Assembly: GCF_001577835.2 (NCBI RefSeq)
Contig: NC_029516.1
Location: forward strand, 56,502,594 to 56,566,593
Reading direction: 5' to 3'
DNA length: 64,000 nt
Origin: Coturnix japonica
Lineage: Eukaryota; Chordata; Aves; Galliformes; Phasianidae
Shown: positions 24,551 through 37,784 of the stretch, piece by piece
Numbering within the stretch: the first letter of the stretch is position 1
Layout: each line of letters starts with the position of its first letter
Notes under the pieces: generated by a model
Told to the model about the DNA's origin: nothing
Databases searched by the model: none
The model's input: only the letters and a program-made list of their open reading frames with translations
Translations under genes and position numbers: made by a program

Positions 24551-27239
24551 CACTAGATTAGTTTACAACTTCTGCAACAGATGCAGCAGGGTTTCTGCAC
24601 ATGACAGTCTCATTTACCGAACAGTCAGCATTAGAGCAAAATTTATTCCATGCACAGAGTTGTTCAAAGGGAAATGTTCACACAATCAGGGAGGAGGGCA
24701 GGAAGGTTATGTTTTTGATTTTGGCATTTTCTATCCCTGGAATGTTTCTGCTGAGTCCTGCTTAGATCTCGAGAGTTGGAAATTGGAAAAGGGCACTGAT
24801 ACTTCCCCTCTATTCCTTAACCTTGTCCCTCCTTCCCTTGTCTTTTACAGACCAATCTTCCATTCCTCCCCATCTTTGCCTTATGGTCTTCTTGTCCTGC
24901 TCAAAGACCTCTTATCCACAGTTGTACTCTCTTCATGTAGACCCAAAAAGATAAGTCCAAATTCTCCTCTTTAAGTCTTCCTTATTTGTATACAATCCGC
25001 TGCCTAGGAAGAAGCTGGGAAGGAGCAGAGTGCGTCTTCTCTGGCTTCACATGCTGGATTGTTGAGTATGATTGAAAGGAAGAGTTTCAGGGGCTTTTAG
25101 CATTATCTAGATTCAGATAAGTTTTTGTGGAACAGAAGACAGATGTGTCTTCAGCATAAAACACACTTGTGAGATTTTCTGTATGTGTAATTAAACAGTC
25201 CCCAAGAGGATGTCATCAAGGACAAAGCAGTTCTGCTTGCCTTGGATTTTAGCTGAAAGTGTTCAACATGAGGCACACAGTAGCATGCAAAAATAATATT
25301 TTGTTAATGATTTCTGTTGTGGTTTTCATTTTTTTGGTCTTTTCCAACAGTTACTCAAAATCAGATTGAAAACAAACAAGAATTAGAGGTCATTACCTAT
25401 GTTATCATAGCTCCCTGTCATGGGATGGAGTAAAACTTGATCTCTCAGGCTGTGCATATGAAAAACATAATATTTCTGTTGTGCTTAATTTAACAGAGTA
25501 GGCTCTACATTCCTTGAATCTAAAAGTTTTTCAAGACTCCAGCATATATTTTTGTACAGGTATTATTAAGAGCTTGACTTGAAATGATAAAAGTAAGGCC
25601 GACACAGGTAAAAAATACTATTTGATCTGAAGAGTGATGTGGAACTCAACAGTCTTCATTTCCCCTTGCTGTATCATGTTAGAAATACACTTTGCAAGCT
25701 TCTTCCTCTGGAATCTTATTTACATTTATTAATGCAAGGTGTGTGCTTCTTTTTGGAGAGCTAATAAAATGCAAGGCACTGTATTACTATGCATTGGTAT
25801 CTCTCACTGTCCGGTAATCAGGGTCTCAGCTTGTTAAGTACATACTTAGTATTAAGTTAAAATGTACTTCCTATTAGGCATGAATTTAAGGCTACGTCTC
25901 AGTATTTTCTAGAACTGTATCTCTAGCTCTGTTCATCTATGAAATCACCTTAAAGGAAGCTGCTTTAAATCAAGCCTACCTTTATTTTAGGATCTTGTAT
26001 ACATGTGAATTAAGTAGCTAGCCTGCCAGCAGCTTAAAAGCAGTTTCACGGAAGGCAACCAGAAGCCCTATTTGTAAAGCCATGGTTCCATTTCTCAATC
26101 TGCTTCATGCTTTTTGATGTTTCTTTTGTACATTTATCAAATGCATCCTCACTCCTGAGAGAGCTGGGCTGGCTGAGATCACATTGTATGTGTGAGCTGG
26201 AGGGATTGCATAGAAGACATTAACATGAGGCTGAGGTGTGGTATACCTGCCAAGACTCTTGCTTCTTGAATTCAGTGATAATTCAACAGTTATTCAGCCT
26301 TTTACTGTAGGTCTCTTCTAAGGAAATCGGATCTTAAAATGTCTGTTTGATTCTGTGGGCTTCTACAGCTGTTGAGAGAAGAGAGAATGGCAATGTGGAC
26401 AACAAGCTGTTCCTAAATTTTATTTTAGCTAATCTCTTCCCCTTATATTTCACTTTTCTAAATGTTTTCATAATAGAATGTAGGGGAAAAAAACACACAA
26501 CAACAAATCCTAACTAACTTACAAATAAACCAGCTCTTCTTAGACAAGTTTTTCATCAGCTTTTACCATTTCTTTCACCCCAGAGAAACAGAAAAGAATG
26601 TGGCCAAGAAGAAACCATTGCAAAAATACAGTTTAATTTTAAATTTAAAACTATAAATTGCTGTTTCATAAAATTCCAATCCAGGGAAAGATTCCAGGGT
26701 GAGAAACAATGTTACCAGCATGCCTCCCACCCTACCATCAAGGCACAGGATTTCTGTAATACTAGAATCTAAAAATCCCCAAAGCCTAAGTGCTTCTTCA
26801 ACATTTCCTTGGTAATATAGGAAGCACTTGTTTGCTAGTGATAGCACTTTATGCCCACATAAGTGTTTGTATCATCAGAGCTTAAAACCCCATTTGGAGT
26901 GGCTTTTATTTAAGTCATCTTCAGAGCATGGTAGCAAGAGGAATTCTATTTTTAAAGAATTTCCTTTACCACTCTGTAGTTCCTTAAAATGTATTTCTCT
27001 TATCTAGAACTAAGGCTGAAATCTGACCTCGTTCTGCTCCTTCAGTAAAGACTAAGTGTGCTGGCCTTTTCTCCATATTACAATTATAATGCTGATAGTG
27101 GCTTTAAATAGTTCTTGGATTTTAACTACTTTGATTCAGAGCTTCTGAGGTTTTTTCACATCTGCAGCCAAGCTCTATCAATAGGTTACCTCTTATAATT
27201 ATTGGTTTCTATCTTCCTCTCAATCATACAGCTTCCTAT

Positions 27240-27475
27240 TAGTGATGAGAGGGAATTGCACCAGGGGAGGTTTAGACTGTATATTAGAAACAACTTCTCC
27301 AAAGGGGGGGTCAGGCACTGGAATGGCCTTCCTAGGGAGATGGTTGAGTCACTGTCCTGGGAGGTGTTCAAGAAATGTTTGGATGTGATACTAAGGATCA
27401 TAGTTTAATGGGGAAATATTAGTGGTGGGTGGACAGTTGGGCTGGATGATCTGGGAGGCCTTTGGTGGTTACATG
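27240..27475 (+). repeat. CR1 LINE 3' fragment
   Basis: Sense CR1 3' UTR: 'ggaggtttagactgtatat', 'caggcactggaatggcct', 'gggaggtgttcaagaaatg', and 'gggctggatgatctgggagg'. It lacks the usual final tail. It is the only clear CR1 between 24.1 and 36 kb. Confidence 0.85.
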
Positions 27476-30019
27476 CTTGCACAGATCCAGAACTTTGTGG
27501 CACCTGTCATAGAGCATGGTACTAATACATATGAGAAAGATATCAAAATGTGATTCCATATTGTGAATGCCTTAATATTAAAGGTAAAGGCATATTCAGT
27601 TTTTTAGCACATAGGCCTACAAGGGGCTGTTGGCCTTCCTGCTGTGTATTGCATGATCTGGGCTAGCTATTAGTGCACCTTATTTTTAATTACCTAAGAC
27701 AAAATTCATTTAATTTAATTACCTGCAGGAAAATATTTGGAGGAAAATTCCTGTGAAACATTTCATCCCTTGGTTGAAAGCCCAAACTGATTTCTCTTTT
27801 TTCAGGAGGCAATGACAACTTGCAGTTTATATTTCTGGTTCTTAGACTTCTGGTGGATTTTCTGCAAAAGGCTGAGTAATGCTGAAAACTCAGATTTGTG
27901 CTTAGAATATTTTCTTCCATTTTAAGTGAACTTTATTCCTTTTTATTACACCTCCATACTATTTTATCCTACTTTGAAATTATAAAGGAAATATATACAC
28001 TTCATAGGCTTTATGCCAGCATCCTTGACAATAATGACATCCACTTAAGAAAGAGATAAGCTGGCACTCTTCTAGTTAAAAAAAAAATATATTCTCATCA
28101 TGAATAAAATTGGTATTTTCATTTATATGGCATCCTTTATTTCTATTCTCTTGGGAAACCTAAGCTGGTCCCATGATTTACTTCTACTGCTTTCTGTTGT
28201 AAGCACATTTTTTTTTCAATGCTAGTAATTTACCAGAGGATTTAAAGATAATTTAGAGCTTACTTAGTAAGATACATTGATTTTTTCCTTGTTAATTAAC
28301 TACAGATGGGGATTTTCAAGGGATGTTTAAGTGGCCTGTGTGCTTAAACCTGGTATGTGTCTTGTCCACTTAGATTGTTAAGATTACATTACATTTATAT
28401 TTTTTATGTCTATATAGGTCTGCTACAGGTCTTCTAATTTTATTTCTTTTTATTATTCTGCTATGGATTTTCTAAGATCTTATTCTCCTTACTGACTCAT
28501 TTTTTTCTTTAAGTCTCTGTCCTTTGGTTTTAAATACTCTGTTTTGAGGTAACTGTCATTGTTGTATCCAAAAATTTGATGCTGGACCTTCAATATCAGC
28601 ATGCTCTGAGGCACACATAACAGCTATCAGTGATTATCCTGGCATTTACATATGAATGTTAGAATAAGAACTTCATGGAACAAAATACATCAGCCATAAG
28701 GAGGACTGTGTGCAGCTGATTGCTAGAAACTAGGTCCCCTTGGTTTTCCCCTCATGGGAATCTGTAGGCATCCAAGTAAGAGAAACAGTCAGAGACAGAA
28801 CAATAGTTACACGGACTTTTGGTCTGACCCAGGGCAGCTTTTTCTCTCTTCTTAAGACTTGCTCATAGCAGCTGCCTTTTCTCTCCTCCTCCATTACGTA
28901 TTTAATAGCCTTTAGTAGATTTTGCTTCAACTATAGAAGTTAGAGTTTTGGAAACAGTCCTTTTGGACAAAGACTCAACTTTAGCTGTCCCAGCTTGAAG
29001 GTGAAGAAGTGCTGTAGCCTAGATTTATCATGTAGGTCTACTGCTTAGGGCATTCTCCTCAATGATGGAGAATGTGTGTTTGAACTCCTGAGGCTGAGGA
29101 GGGAACTAAACTCACAACACCACTGCCCGTGGCATCCCCTCAATCATTTAGGATACCACAGCTGTATCCCCCAGGTTTTAGAAGGTTTTAGAAGGAAAGA
29201 AGGGGCTGGGATTTCAAACACGTTTTCTCTAAAGTTTCTTACTAGATAGATAAAGTATTTTTATTTCCTGTGTGATGCTGTGCCTGTGGATTCTGATTGG
29301 AGGTACAAAACTGTTTCCAAAAGCTTCAGAAAGAACCTAGGGAGAGTAACGTACATTCTGCATTCTGGAGAGAAGACACCTAAACTATGTATTTTGGTAC
29401 CTAACTTGTAACACCTGATCTTTCCATAGCTTCAAGATCAAGTTTTTAAGTTGCAATGTGGATGATGCTACAGCAGTTATCACACTCATATTTTTTCAGG
29501 TTCTTGAAAATAGACACAATTATGTCGTTCCATTCTCTGGAGTACAAAAGTCTCTGTTGCCTACAGTATCTCAGCTTAATGATTTGGGGAGAATGGAGTT
29601 AAAACAGGGCATTGAATTAATCACCCCTTGAATCTGGAGGCATGTTTCTTCAACAGATAGATATAGAATATTGTTTTTGTTTGGTTTCCTCATCTTCACC
29701 ATGAAGAATTATTAAAGTTAATGCTATTAAAAGACTATCTTATTCTTTCTGTATGCTTTTCCATTTTTCCCCTTTATCAAGTTCACCCCTTGATGACAGT
29801 CTTTCTATTATTTGTAGCTATTTTGAAATATTCTCTGATATTTATAATCTTGCCCTTCTCTGATGGTTTTCCCCTGCAGGGTTACTGGCTTGTAGGTGTA
29901 CTATCTATTCCAGCAATACTGATAACTATAGATTAGTCAAAGTAATTGCTTCATATACCACTTCAAAATCTTCTTTTACTATTTATTATTATTTTTTTTT
30001 TTAATATGCATTTGTTATT

Positions 30020-30260
30020 AGTTCCTTGTGCTTCTGTTGTGGTTTTTGGTCTTCTGTCTTCACGGGACTTCCCAGCAGAAACTCACTTCCTTAGGTTATG
30101 TGGTGCCAAAGAAGAAACTTCCTGAGAAGGCATGCTGACACGGACAACTGGACCAATATCTTGGGTCTAGTTGTAAAGTGGAGGGTTTAGACATGGGTTT
30201 TCCACAGAAGAGCTGATCTGTCCACTCTTGCAGCCTCCATAATAAACTTCTCTTTTTAGA
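30020..30260 (+). mobile_element. Possible LTR-like fossil
   Basis: A moderately GC-rich island in AT-rich sequence carries a perfect kappa-B motif GGGACTTCCC (30064-30073). About 170 bases later come an AATAAA-containing 'ataataaacttctcttttt' and 'agaccctaaa'. That arrangement is like LTR U3 followed by R-U5. I cannot name a family and see no clear terminal repeats, so this is tentative. Confidence 0.22.
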
Positions 30261-33200
30261 CCCTAAAAGAGGTAATTAAATTTTCAGACCTAACCTCTGC
30301 AGTGATTTATCCAAATGCTTGTTGCTTGTTTTTTTTTTTACTGTAATTATTCAATCAGTCTAAACCAAATATGTAACACATGAAATTTACCAAGTAAAAA
30401 AATATCTTTTAAGACTGAATGATGAGTTCTCAATTCAGAATTCAGAATTCCAATTTAAACACATCAGTGCTTCAGTTTCTATCATTTACATAATTCTATC
30501 AATAAATAATTCTGAGGTAGTCTAAAAGTAGAGAGTATCTTCATAAGAAATAGAAATAAATTTTTTCTTTAGCCCTGTAAAGTCCGGAGAAGTTTTAACT
30601 CTGAGAGGATTAAAGCAGTATTTCACACAAAAAATACTTAAAGCAAAATGCTGTTAAACAATATTAAAAACATGATTCTGAATCTCAGTGTAATAGGCAA
30701 AGGTATCATATTCAAAGGTAGGGAAATCAATCTGATTGAGATAATCTATCAATTCAGGTTTAAAATTCAATTTTTACAGTGTTCTCTATATCTTCTTTCT
30801 TAAGAAGAGGAAATACTGCATACATAACTCATAATTGGAGAGAATGATTGGGCAAAGGTTTTTGTTTTTAAAGAGGATTGAAATACCGCCACTATGTCAG
30901 TCTATCCAAATGTAATGTTTTGTAAGGTGGCTGCAGAAACAGTTCATATCAGGAAGTCAGGAAAGAATGTGGAGGATCAGTTGATGGCACAACAAGTTCC
31001 ACCTTACTGAACTGAAGATTAGATCAGTGTCAGCTACAAGCCAGAATCTGTTAATACAAATCATCAGTGATACTTTGGCTTTGGTAACTGTGCCAGTTTC
31101 CACCAGCTAAGGAACTCATACTATAACGCCACCAACAGCAATGAAGCAGTTTGGGGTTTTTTTTGTGTTGCATAGATTTTCACTGCCATTTGTAGCACTA
31201 TTTGTGAAACAAGTATATTCCCATCTTCTGGTATTTGAATAGGTCATTTTGTTTGTCAAAATGCGTAGATCAGAATCCCCCAGCACAAATGTAGCCTTCA
31301 GATACAGTTTCATTATCTCATTTGCTTAACTGGCATAATGCCATAATTGTTTTCCATTTTAATCACAGTAAGCAGTGTTACTTAGGTCAGTAGTTAGAAT
31401 GCTTATTTTCATTTTTTTGATAGCTTAGTATCCAGTGTTGTTGAATTTTGTTCATTTTGTTGTGTTTTTAAAGAGAAGCTTTATTTTATTTTGGGGCTGG
31501 GAATTTCGATCACTTTCTGAGGCCACTAATTTGAAGTTATATTCCAGATCAATTCACCATGAAATACTCATGCCTGGATTGTCAATGCAAAAGAAGAGAT
31601 CTCTCTGCTGATCCCCGTTTCTGCTTTGCAAAGAAAAAGGCTGTATCCTTGCTAAAAGAAACTTCCCAGCTTCTTTCAGACCTTGGATGGAGCAGACCAG
31701 AACAAGCATGGATTTGAAAATTTGCTGGTTAACGTGGTTAGGTTAAGGATGAGAGAACAGTCAAGTTCTCTCTAACAAGGGGACAGTGTCTAGTTTTTTA
31801 ATGCTGTGAACCTACAGCCATGGGAATTCATGATGAAGATCATTGCTCATTCAGAGAGCTGCATGGCCAGAAGAGGATTTGCAATGAGATCTGCCACAGG
31901 CCTGAACACGTATGCAAGGATGGAAGCTATCTGTGGCTGCCACATTTAAATAGCTACCTTCTGAAGACTGCTGAATTGGTGACTGGCCTATTACATAGGG
32001 AGCAGGTGACTCCCTATTATAGAATCCTTTCTAAAAACAGAGGGTCTTCTTCCACTGCAAGTGGTCTGTCTGTGTTACCTGGGCATTTACAAACTGTCTG
32101 ACATTCAAAAAAATCCAAGAGTCGTAAATGCCTAGTAAGAAAGCTTACAATTTTAAGGTTTTGTGCTTCATTATGGGGGTTTGGACTGTTTTTTATTCTG
32201 TGTTTAAACAAGGCCTCATGCAAGAGTCTTCATGCTTTCTATGGCCCACCAAGTGCTGTAATGCATTATTGATGTTCTGAAACTTAAACAATCACTCTGT
32301 CATTTGAAGTTTATTTTTAAAACATGGATGAAGGAGAAAATCTTGATGCTGTGGTTTCTAACTGGTTTTCAAATTTTGCTGTCAATTGTATGAGACCACA
32401 TTTCGATAGCAAGTTCTCTTTTTTAGGCTTTTATCTGGAATCTGTCTTCCAATCCAGTGCAAAAATCAAACAGGCTTTCTTCTGTGACAGCATTTCTTGG
32501 TAGAGGCCAACACATTGCCTATCATGACTATACAGAAGGGGTTTGATTTACCCTATGATACAATGATTGCTCATGTTTACATGTGATATGCTTGCTCTAT
32601 GATTGGCACTTTCCCATTTCTTCTGAAAAGAAACCTTTTTATGACCTTCCGTACACTGTAGCCTCTTACTTAAATGAAACACTGTGATTGAGCAATATAA
32701 TGGCTTTAATTCCTCAACTTTGATCATAGTTGCTTTGGCCCCAGCTAGTAACCGGGTAGCCAGAATGAGTGTGAATTGCCCAGCTTCAGATAGAGATGTA
32801 GGGGTAGGTAGGTCAGACTGCCTATTAATACCTTAATTATCAGGATGATACCCACAAGAGATCTTGAAGCTCATTCATAATTTTAAATCTGACACACAGT
32901 TATACTGCAGAAAAGAACCAAACCAAGACACTGATGTTTCTCCACATAACAGAATAAGCCCGTGTCATAGCAGAAAGGTGCTATGAATTGGAACTTGTAT
33001 TTCAAAAAAACACATACATGTGTCAATATACTCCATTAAAAATACATTTTTAAAGTTTGTGGTGTAGATTTTGAAAAGGCAACTTGCATCTGAAACAAGC
33101 AAATGATGGTTGATACTAACATTGGCTTCAACTTACTTCCACTCAGCATTCATAGACAAGTGCAGGCTATGACTGTCAAGACAATTCTAGAGTGAGGGAA

Positions 33201-33899
33201 TATAGATAAATATTGTAAGAGGTAATTACTATTTTGTAGAAATGTCGTGGTATATGTTAACAAAGTTTTGTGAAATATGCCTCTGAAAGACTTGGTTACA
33301 CAGAGCTGTGGCACAGGATTATGACAGTGGTAAGAAGTTTTGTACTGAAAAAAATTAAGAGTCCTCATCTCAGAGGACACAGTATTGTGAGTTGAGCTGC
33401 TCAGGAAGGGTGCATTAAATCAGCAACAACAGCTTGATGGGATCTTTACTAAATGCCTTAGAGCTGGGTCTGGACAATAAACCTGGGATGTGAAGCAGAC
33501 TTCTTATAATCCCCAAAACTTGTATTTTGGGGTCTGGTTTCATCTTCTTACACTGAAGTAAACAGGAGGTTCATCTAAAGCCAGAAGATCCACAGCAGTC
33601 TGTTTGGGATAGGTTAGGGATGTAGGATTTTGCCCTAGATGTAACATACCAATGGCAGACCCGTTAGGATGTCTCACAGCCAGAAGGAAACTCTTCCACT
33701 GCCTAGAATCTTCCTGTTTTTGTTAAGTAGTTATAATGTTTAGTTTTATTTTGTTTGCTTTAATCACTCTTCTTTTCTGATTAATGAAGGCCATACTAGT
33801 ACTGTACTACACCTTTACTCTTAGAAAAATTCCCTTCCCAAAACACTTCCCCAAAAACAGCTATTTAATGCAGCCCTTTTGCCAGCCCATTGCTATGGG

Positions 33900-33965
33900 A
33901 ACTCAGTCTTTCATTTATGTATGAAAACAGAGATTCCTGTGTTGTGTGTGGAGCTGAAATTCTAG
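33900..33965 (+). other. Candidate non-coding first exon of SPIC
   Basis: A strong donor (TCTAG|GTAAGTG, with GT at 33966) follows a stretch without an obvious function, about 1.4 kb upstream of the SPIC start-codon exon. Mammalian SPIC has a 5' UTR exon, and this is the best-looking donor I noticed nearby. The 5' boundary is arbitrary and nothing confirms transcription. Confidence 0.22.
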
Positions 33966-35379
33966 GTAAGTGTTCTGATTTATTTATTTTATAAAATTTA
34001 TTTTTGGTGTAACTTTTTCTTTTCTAAAGTGAATTCAGTTTTGTAATTGGTACGACCATTCACCAGTATGTTGCTGATAGTGATACTTTTCAGTACCCTT
34101 TCAGGCTTTGAACAGCATCAATGGCAGATGTTGAAGGTTACCACTTGCCACTCTGAAGTTGGAGTTAGACAAATGCATTTTGAAGATAGTGAAATAATTA
34201 GAATTATGGTAACTAGGGTCTTTACCCGCTAGATTCACGTCTTTAATTTCTACAGCTTTATATTCCAAGAATCTGGCAACCATTGCAAGTAAAGAATTAA
34301 TTTGGTCTGTTCTGGCTTTATAGTGAAATTAGTTTGTTGAAATAATTGCTGTTCTGAAATTAAAGAGAGAAATCCCACTGGCTCTGGCAAGGTCAATTGA
34401 CTGAATCACCAGGACTTCATTTCACATGCTGAGATCTTTCTGATACGCAGAGTCATCATGATCTTAAACAGCTTTTTATGAATGTTGACAGTATTTTATG
34501 GTGTATTTTAAGATATATATATATTATGACTGAAGCATAATTATCTGGTTAGAACACCTGTTGTGAGTCTTGTCTGAAGATACTTCTCTCTTACAATTAA
34601 GAATCTTTCCTATCCTTTGCGTTTCATGAGTAAAATAAATAAAAGTATTTTTATTGTTATTTTTTACCATTTTAAAACATAAATGTAAATGAGAAAAAGA
34701 AAAAAGCTGCAAGTCATAAAAACTTCAATTATTATAATCTGTAACAAAAATAGACCATGTCAAGAAGAGGTAATAATGAATAGTTTCTGAGTAGTGTTGT
34801 ATGTAAAAGAACGCTCTATATTAAGGTACCAGAAAAAGTGTCTGTTTTCACTGTTTATTAAACAATGACATTTGTTTCTGGAACTCAAACTTACACTGGG
34901 AGCTTTTGTATATTCATTTACAGCCAGGTAGTAATTTACATAATGGCATGAAACAAGTTTGTTTCTACTATATCTGAAGAACAAAAGGACTTAAATCTTT
35001 TCATTTAATTCTAATTAGTATTTCATTGAGAAAGTTGTATTTGAGCTAAGACTGAATGTCAGCAGTGACTCCTTTTCAGGTCTTGTAGTCTTTAAAAATA
35101 CGTTTATGATGACATAGATGGTAGCCTAAATGCTACAGTATTAATGAAATTGGAAACACCAGTAATGAAAGATAATACGACAAAAAATAAAACAAAAATG
35201 TTACATGTATTTAATTGCAATTAAAACAAATTACCTCTTTCTAATCCCAGATTTATTTTATCAGTACTGTTATCTTTTATTTCATCACTAGAAATAATAT
35301 GTATTTAATTTCATTTATGCTGAGATATTGTTTATTTTGAAATATACAACTTCACTGTTCTTTTTTTTTTTTAAAACAG

Positions 35380-35406
35380 TGTTTGAGCTTTGATATCTAA
35401 ATAATG
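35380..35406 (+). CDS. SPIC: SPIC 27-base exon ending in the start codon
   Basis: A long T tract and AAAACAG acceptor (AG at 35378-35379) precede this 27-base exon, which ends in ATG followed directly by the donor GTAAGT at 35407. An in-frame TAA lies two codons upstream of the ATG, so initiation cannot begin further 5' in this frame. Joining ATG to exon 35879-35972 gives [10 protein letters not shown], which aligns residue for residue with human M-TCVEQDKLG. The alternative start at 35866 would need another acceptor and would add four residues. Confidence 0.72.
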
Positions 35407-37747
35407 GTAAGTCTACAATGCAACATTCTCTCTGCATAAGCAATTCCAGATTTGCAAGTAATATTTTTTGTCATGGTGATGATATTGAATGATAATATTG
35501 GCTTCATAAATCATGGTAAACTAGTGATATATACCTCTGCACTAAATGCTGTAAAGCACTGCAATAATGGTAACACCCTTTAAGTAAACTTCTGCTGCAG
35601 ATGAAGGAAATGAACCTTGAAACATTTGCCCATGTGAGTAATGTTACCCGTGAGAGTTTTCCCACTGACCTCAAAGAGACTTCTCATGGGAGTGAGAACT
35701 TTCTCACAATAGTAGAGATTCTGGTAATGCCTAATTTTCTGCCAAATACGTATTCCAGCAGGATGGTATGATACTTGCATATTCTATGTAATTGCTATAT
35801 TTATCTGGGATCTTCCTACTGATGATATTGAAGAACACCTGGTCTTTTCTGACTTTTGACAGAAATATGTTCTTGCAGAATTTTCCTGATCAAGACATAC
35901 TGGGTCAGGCTTTTGAAGATGCACTAGAAGTACTGCAGCAGCACTCCGACAGAGAAATGCAGTACTCACAAGGTAAAGGGGGGACATTGCTTTGTTTTAC
36001 TTACAGCTTTACATTCTTACAGAAAAGCGTATCGTGAGATATATCCCTAGAGGTGGATTAATGGACAGCTGAGGAGTACAATTCCTGTCTCAGAGAGCTT
36101 GGAACTAGATGATTGTTGAGGTCCCTTCCAACCCAAGCTGTTCTGTGATGAAAATGGGGAAGAAGGGTTGGAGGGTTCTTGTGCCTGACACTGCCCAGGG
36201 TGGTTTGCCTCTTCCAACCCACATCACAGGGAAGTTACTGGACAGCCCCTCTTCCCCTTCCGTCCAGTACTAGTTGAGGTGTATTGAGCTCAAAACGAAA
36301 CATGTAAGATCCAAGTGCAACAGGCATATTCCAGTTTTAATGTTTCAATTGAAAAATGCCCTTATGCTGTAAATAAACTCATATAGAAATGAATTCCAGT
36401 GCAAAGACCAAAAGAAGAGAAAGAATTCAACATGCAAATTTAGTTTCCATAATTGTTTTTTTACATTCAGGTACAAATATTAAATATCACTAGGCAGAGT
36501 GTAGTTTATTATCAGAAAAGCTATTTTCCTGGCATCTAGATTAAGATTTAAGCACTACAAAACTTAAAATACAGGTAAGCTGCAGATTCCTCCAGTTCAG
36601 GGAAGATATTTGCAATTAAAATGTTATAAAATATAAAATATATCTGTGTATGGTGTTTTTATATCATGAATAGTAGTGGAAGGAAAGGAAAGAAGCTACA
36701 CTGTGAATCCTCTACATCCAGAAGAACATATTTACTATATTCTGTGAGGACTGTATTTCATGCAAGAAAGTTTATTTGTGTATTTATCTGTGATACATTT
36801 AAATGTAAATAAGACCAATTGGCTCATAACTTCAGCTGTTGTTAATAGGTTTTTTGCCTCCACTTGAGTGGTAATTTGCACACTTGAATTATCCACTGTA
36901 TACAAATGCTCCCAGTGTTCTAGCCTGTACCCGTTGTCAGGGCCAACAGAGAGACATTAAAACACTTGCAACTCAGTGTGCATTTACATTCTGTTGCTCA
37001 CACACATTGCTCCACTTGCAACAGTTGTACTCTCTGAATGTTCTGACCACCCACGGCACATAAATTCTTCCAGTGCATTAGTCCAGCATTGTCTTCTGCT
37101 TCTTTTAAACTTCCTGAAGACCTGGGGCCCTTCTGAGTTTTCTTCCAGGCACTGCACATGCTCTGGGACATTTGTTTTTCCTGTAGCTGATTTGAAATAG
37201 TAATGCTTTTAGATATCTGAAACAGTATTTCCCAGAATGATATTTATCAGTTTCTGTCCTTCACTTTATTCATGTTTCTATACTCCCATTTGTGTTGTAC
37301 TAATGACTTGCTGAAGAATCATGTGGCATTCCCTATTCCTCTTCAAAATATGTAAAACAATCTTCTGTAATTATCCCATTCCCTAATCTTGATGATCCTC
37401 CTTTTTTCTATTAAGCAAACTGCCTGACAATACCATAAAATAACTGACATTTTATCTCAAAGAACACTGCTCTAAATCACGCAGGTAAGCAAAACCAGCC
37501 TAGAGGCATGGTTAGCAGTACCTGTATGCAGGTTATGTTGGATAACCCACTGGTATGAAACATCCTGGCTACAGGGAGTTTATTATCTAGATGGCAACAA
37601 TTGGATAACTGCATTTTGACAGGCCCGGTAGTGTGTTAGGTTGTTTGCTGCAGTTGTTTTCTGGGTTTTTGTTTGTTTGTTTGTTTGTTTTTTGTTTTCT
37701 TTTTTTGTTATTGTTTTTGTTTGCTTTTTTGTTTGTTTTTCCCTCCT

Positions 37748-37784
<37 letters not shown>

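Larger units (their letters stand above)
24551..33899. other. AT-rich intergenic desert upstream of SPIC
   Basis: Over 9 kb carries only one clear CR1 copy (27240-27475) and the doubtful LTR-like patch at 30020-30260. Open frames are short and unrelated to known families. The region holds the upstream regulatory space of SPIC and possibly its first exon. Confidence 0.65.

Noticed and set aside
24444-24974. 176-codon plus-strand open frame
   Set aside because: Composition is not protein-like. It starts in a probable SINE relic and shows no domain, splice context or known family.
35866-35878. Alternative SPIC start ATG just before exon 2
   Set aside because: It would need the weaker upstream acceptor and add four residues not seen in mammalian SPIC. 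The micro-exon start gives an exact-length match. It is kept only as an alternative.
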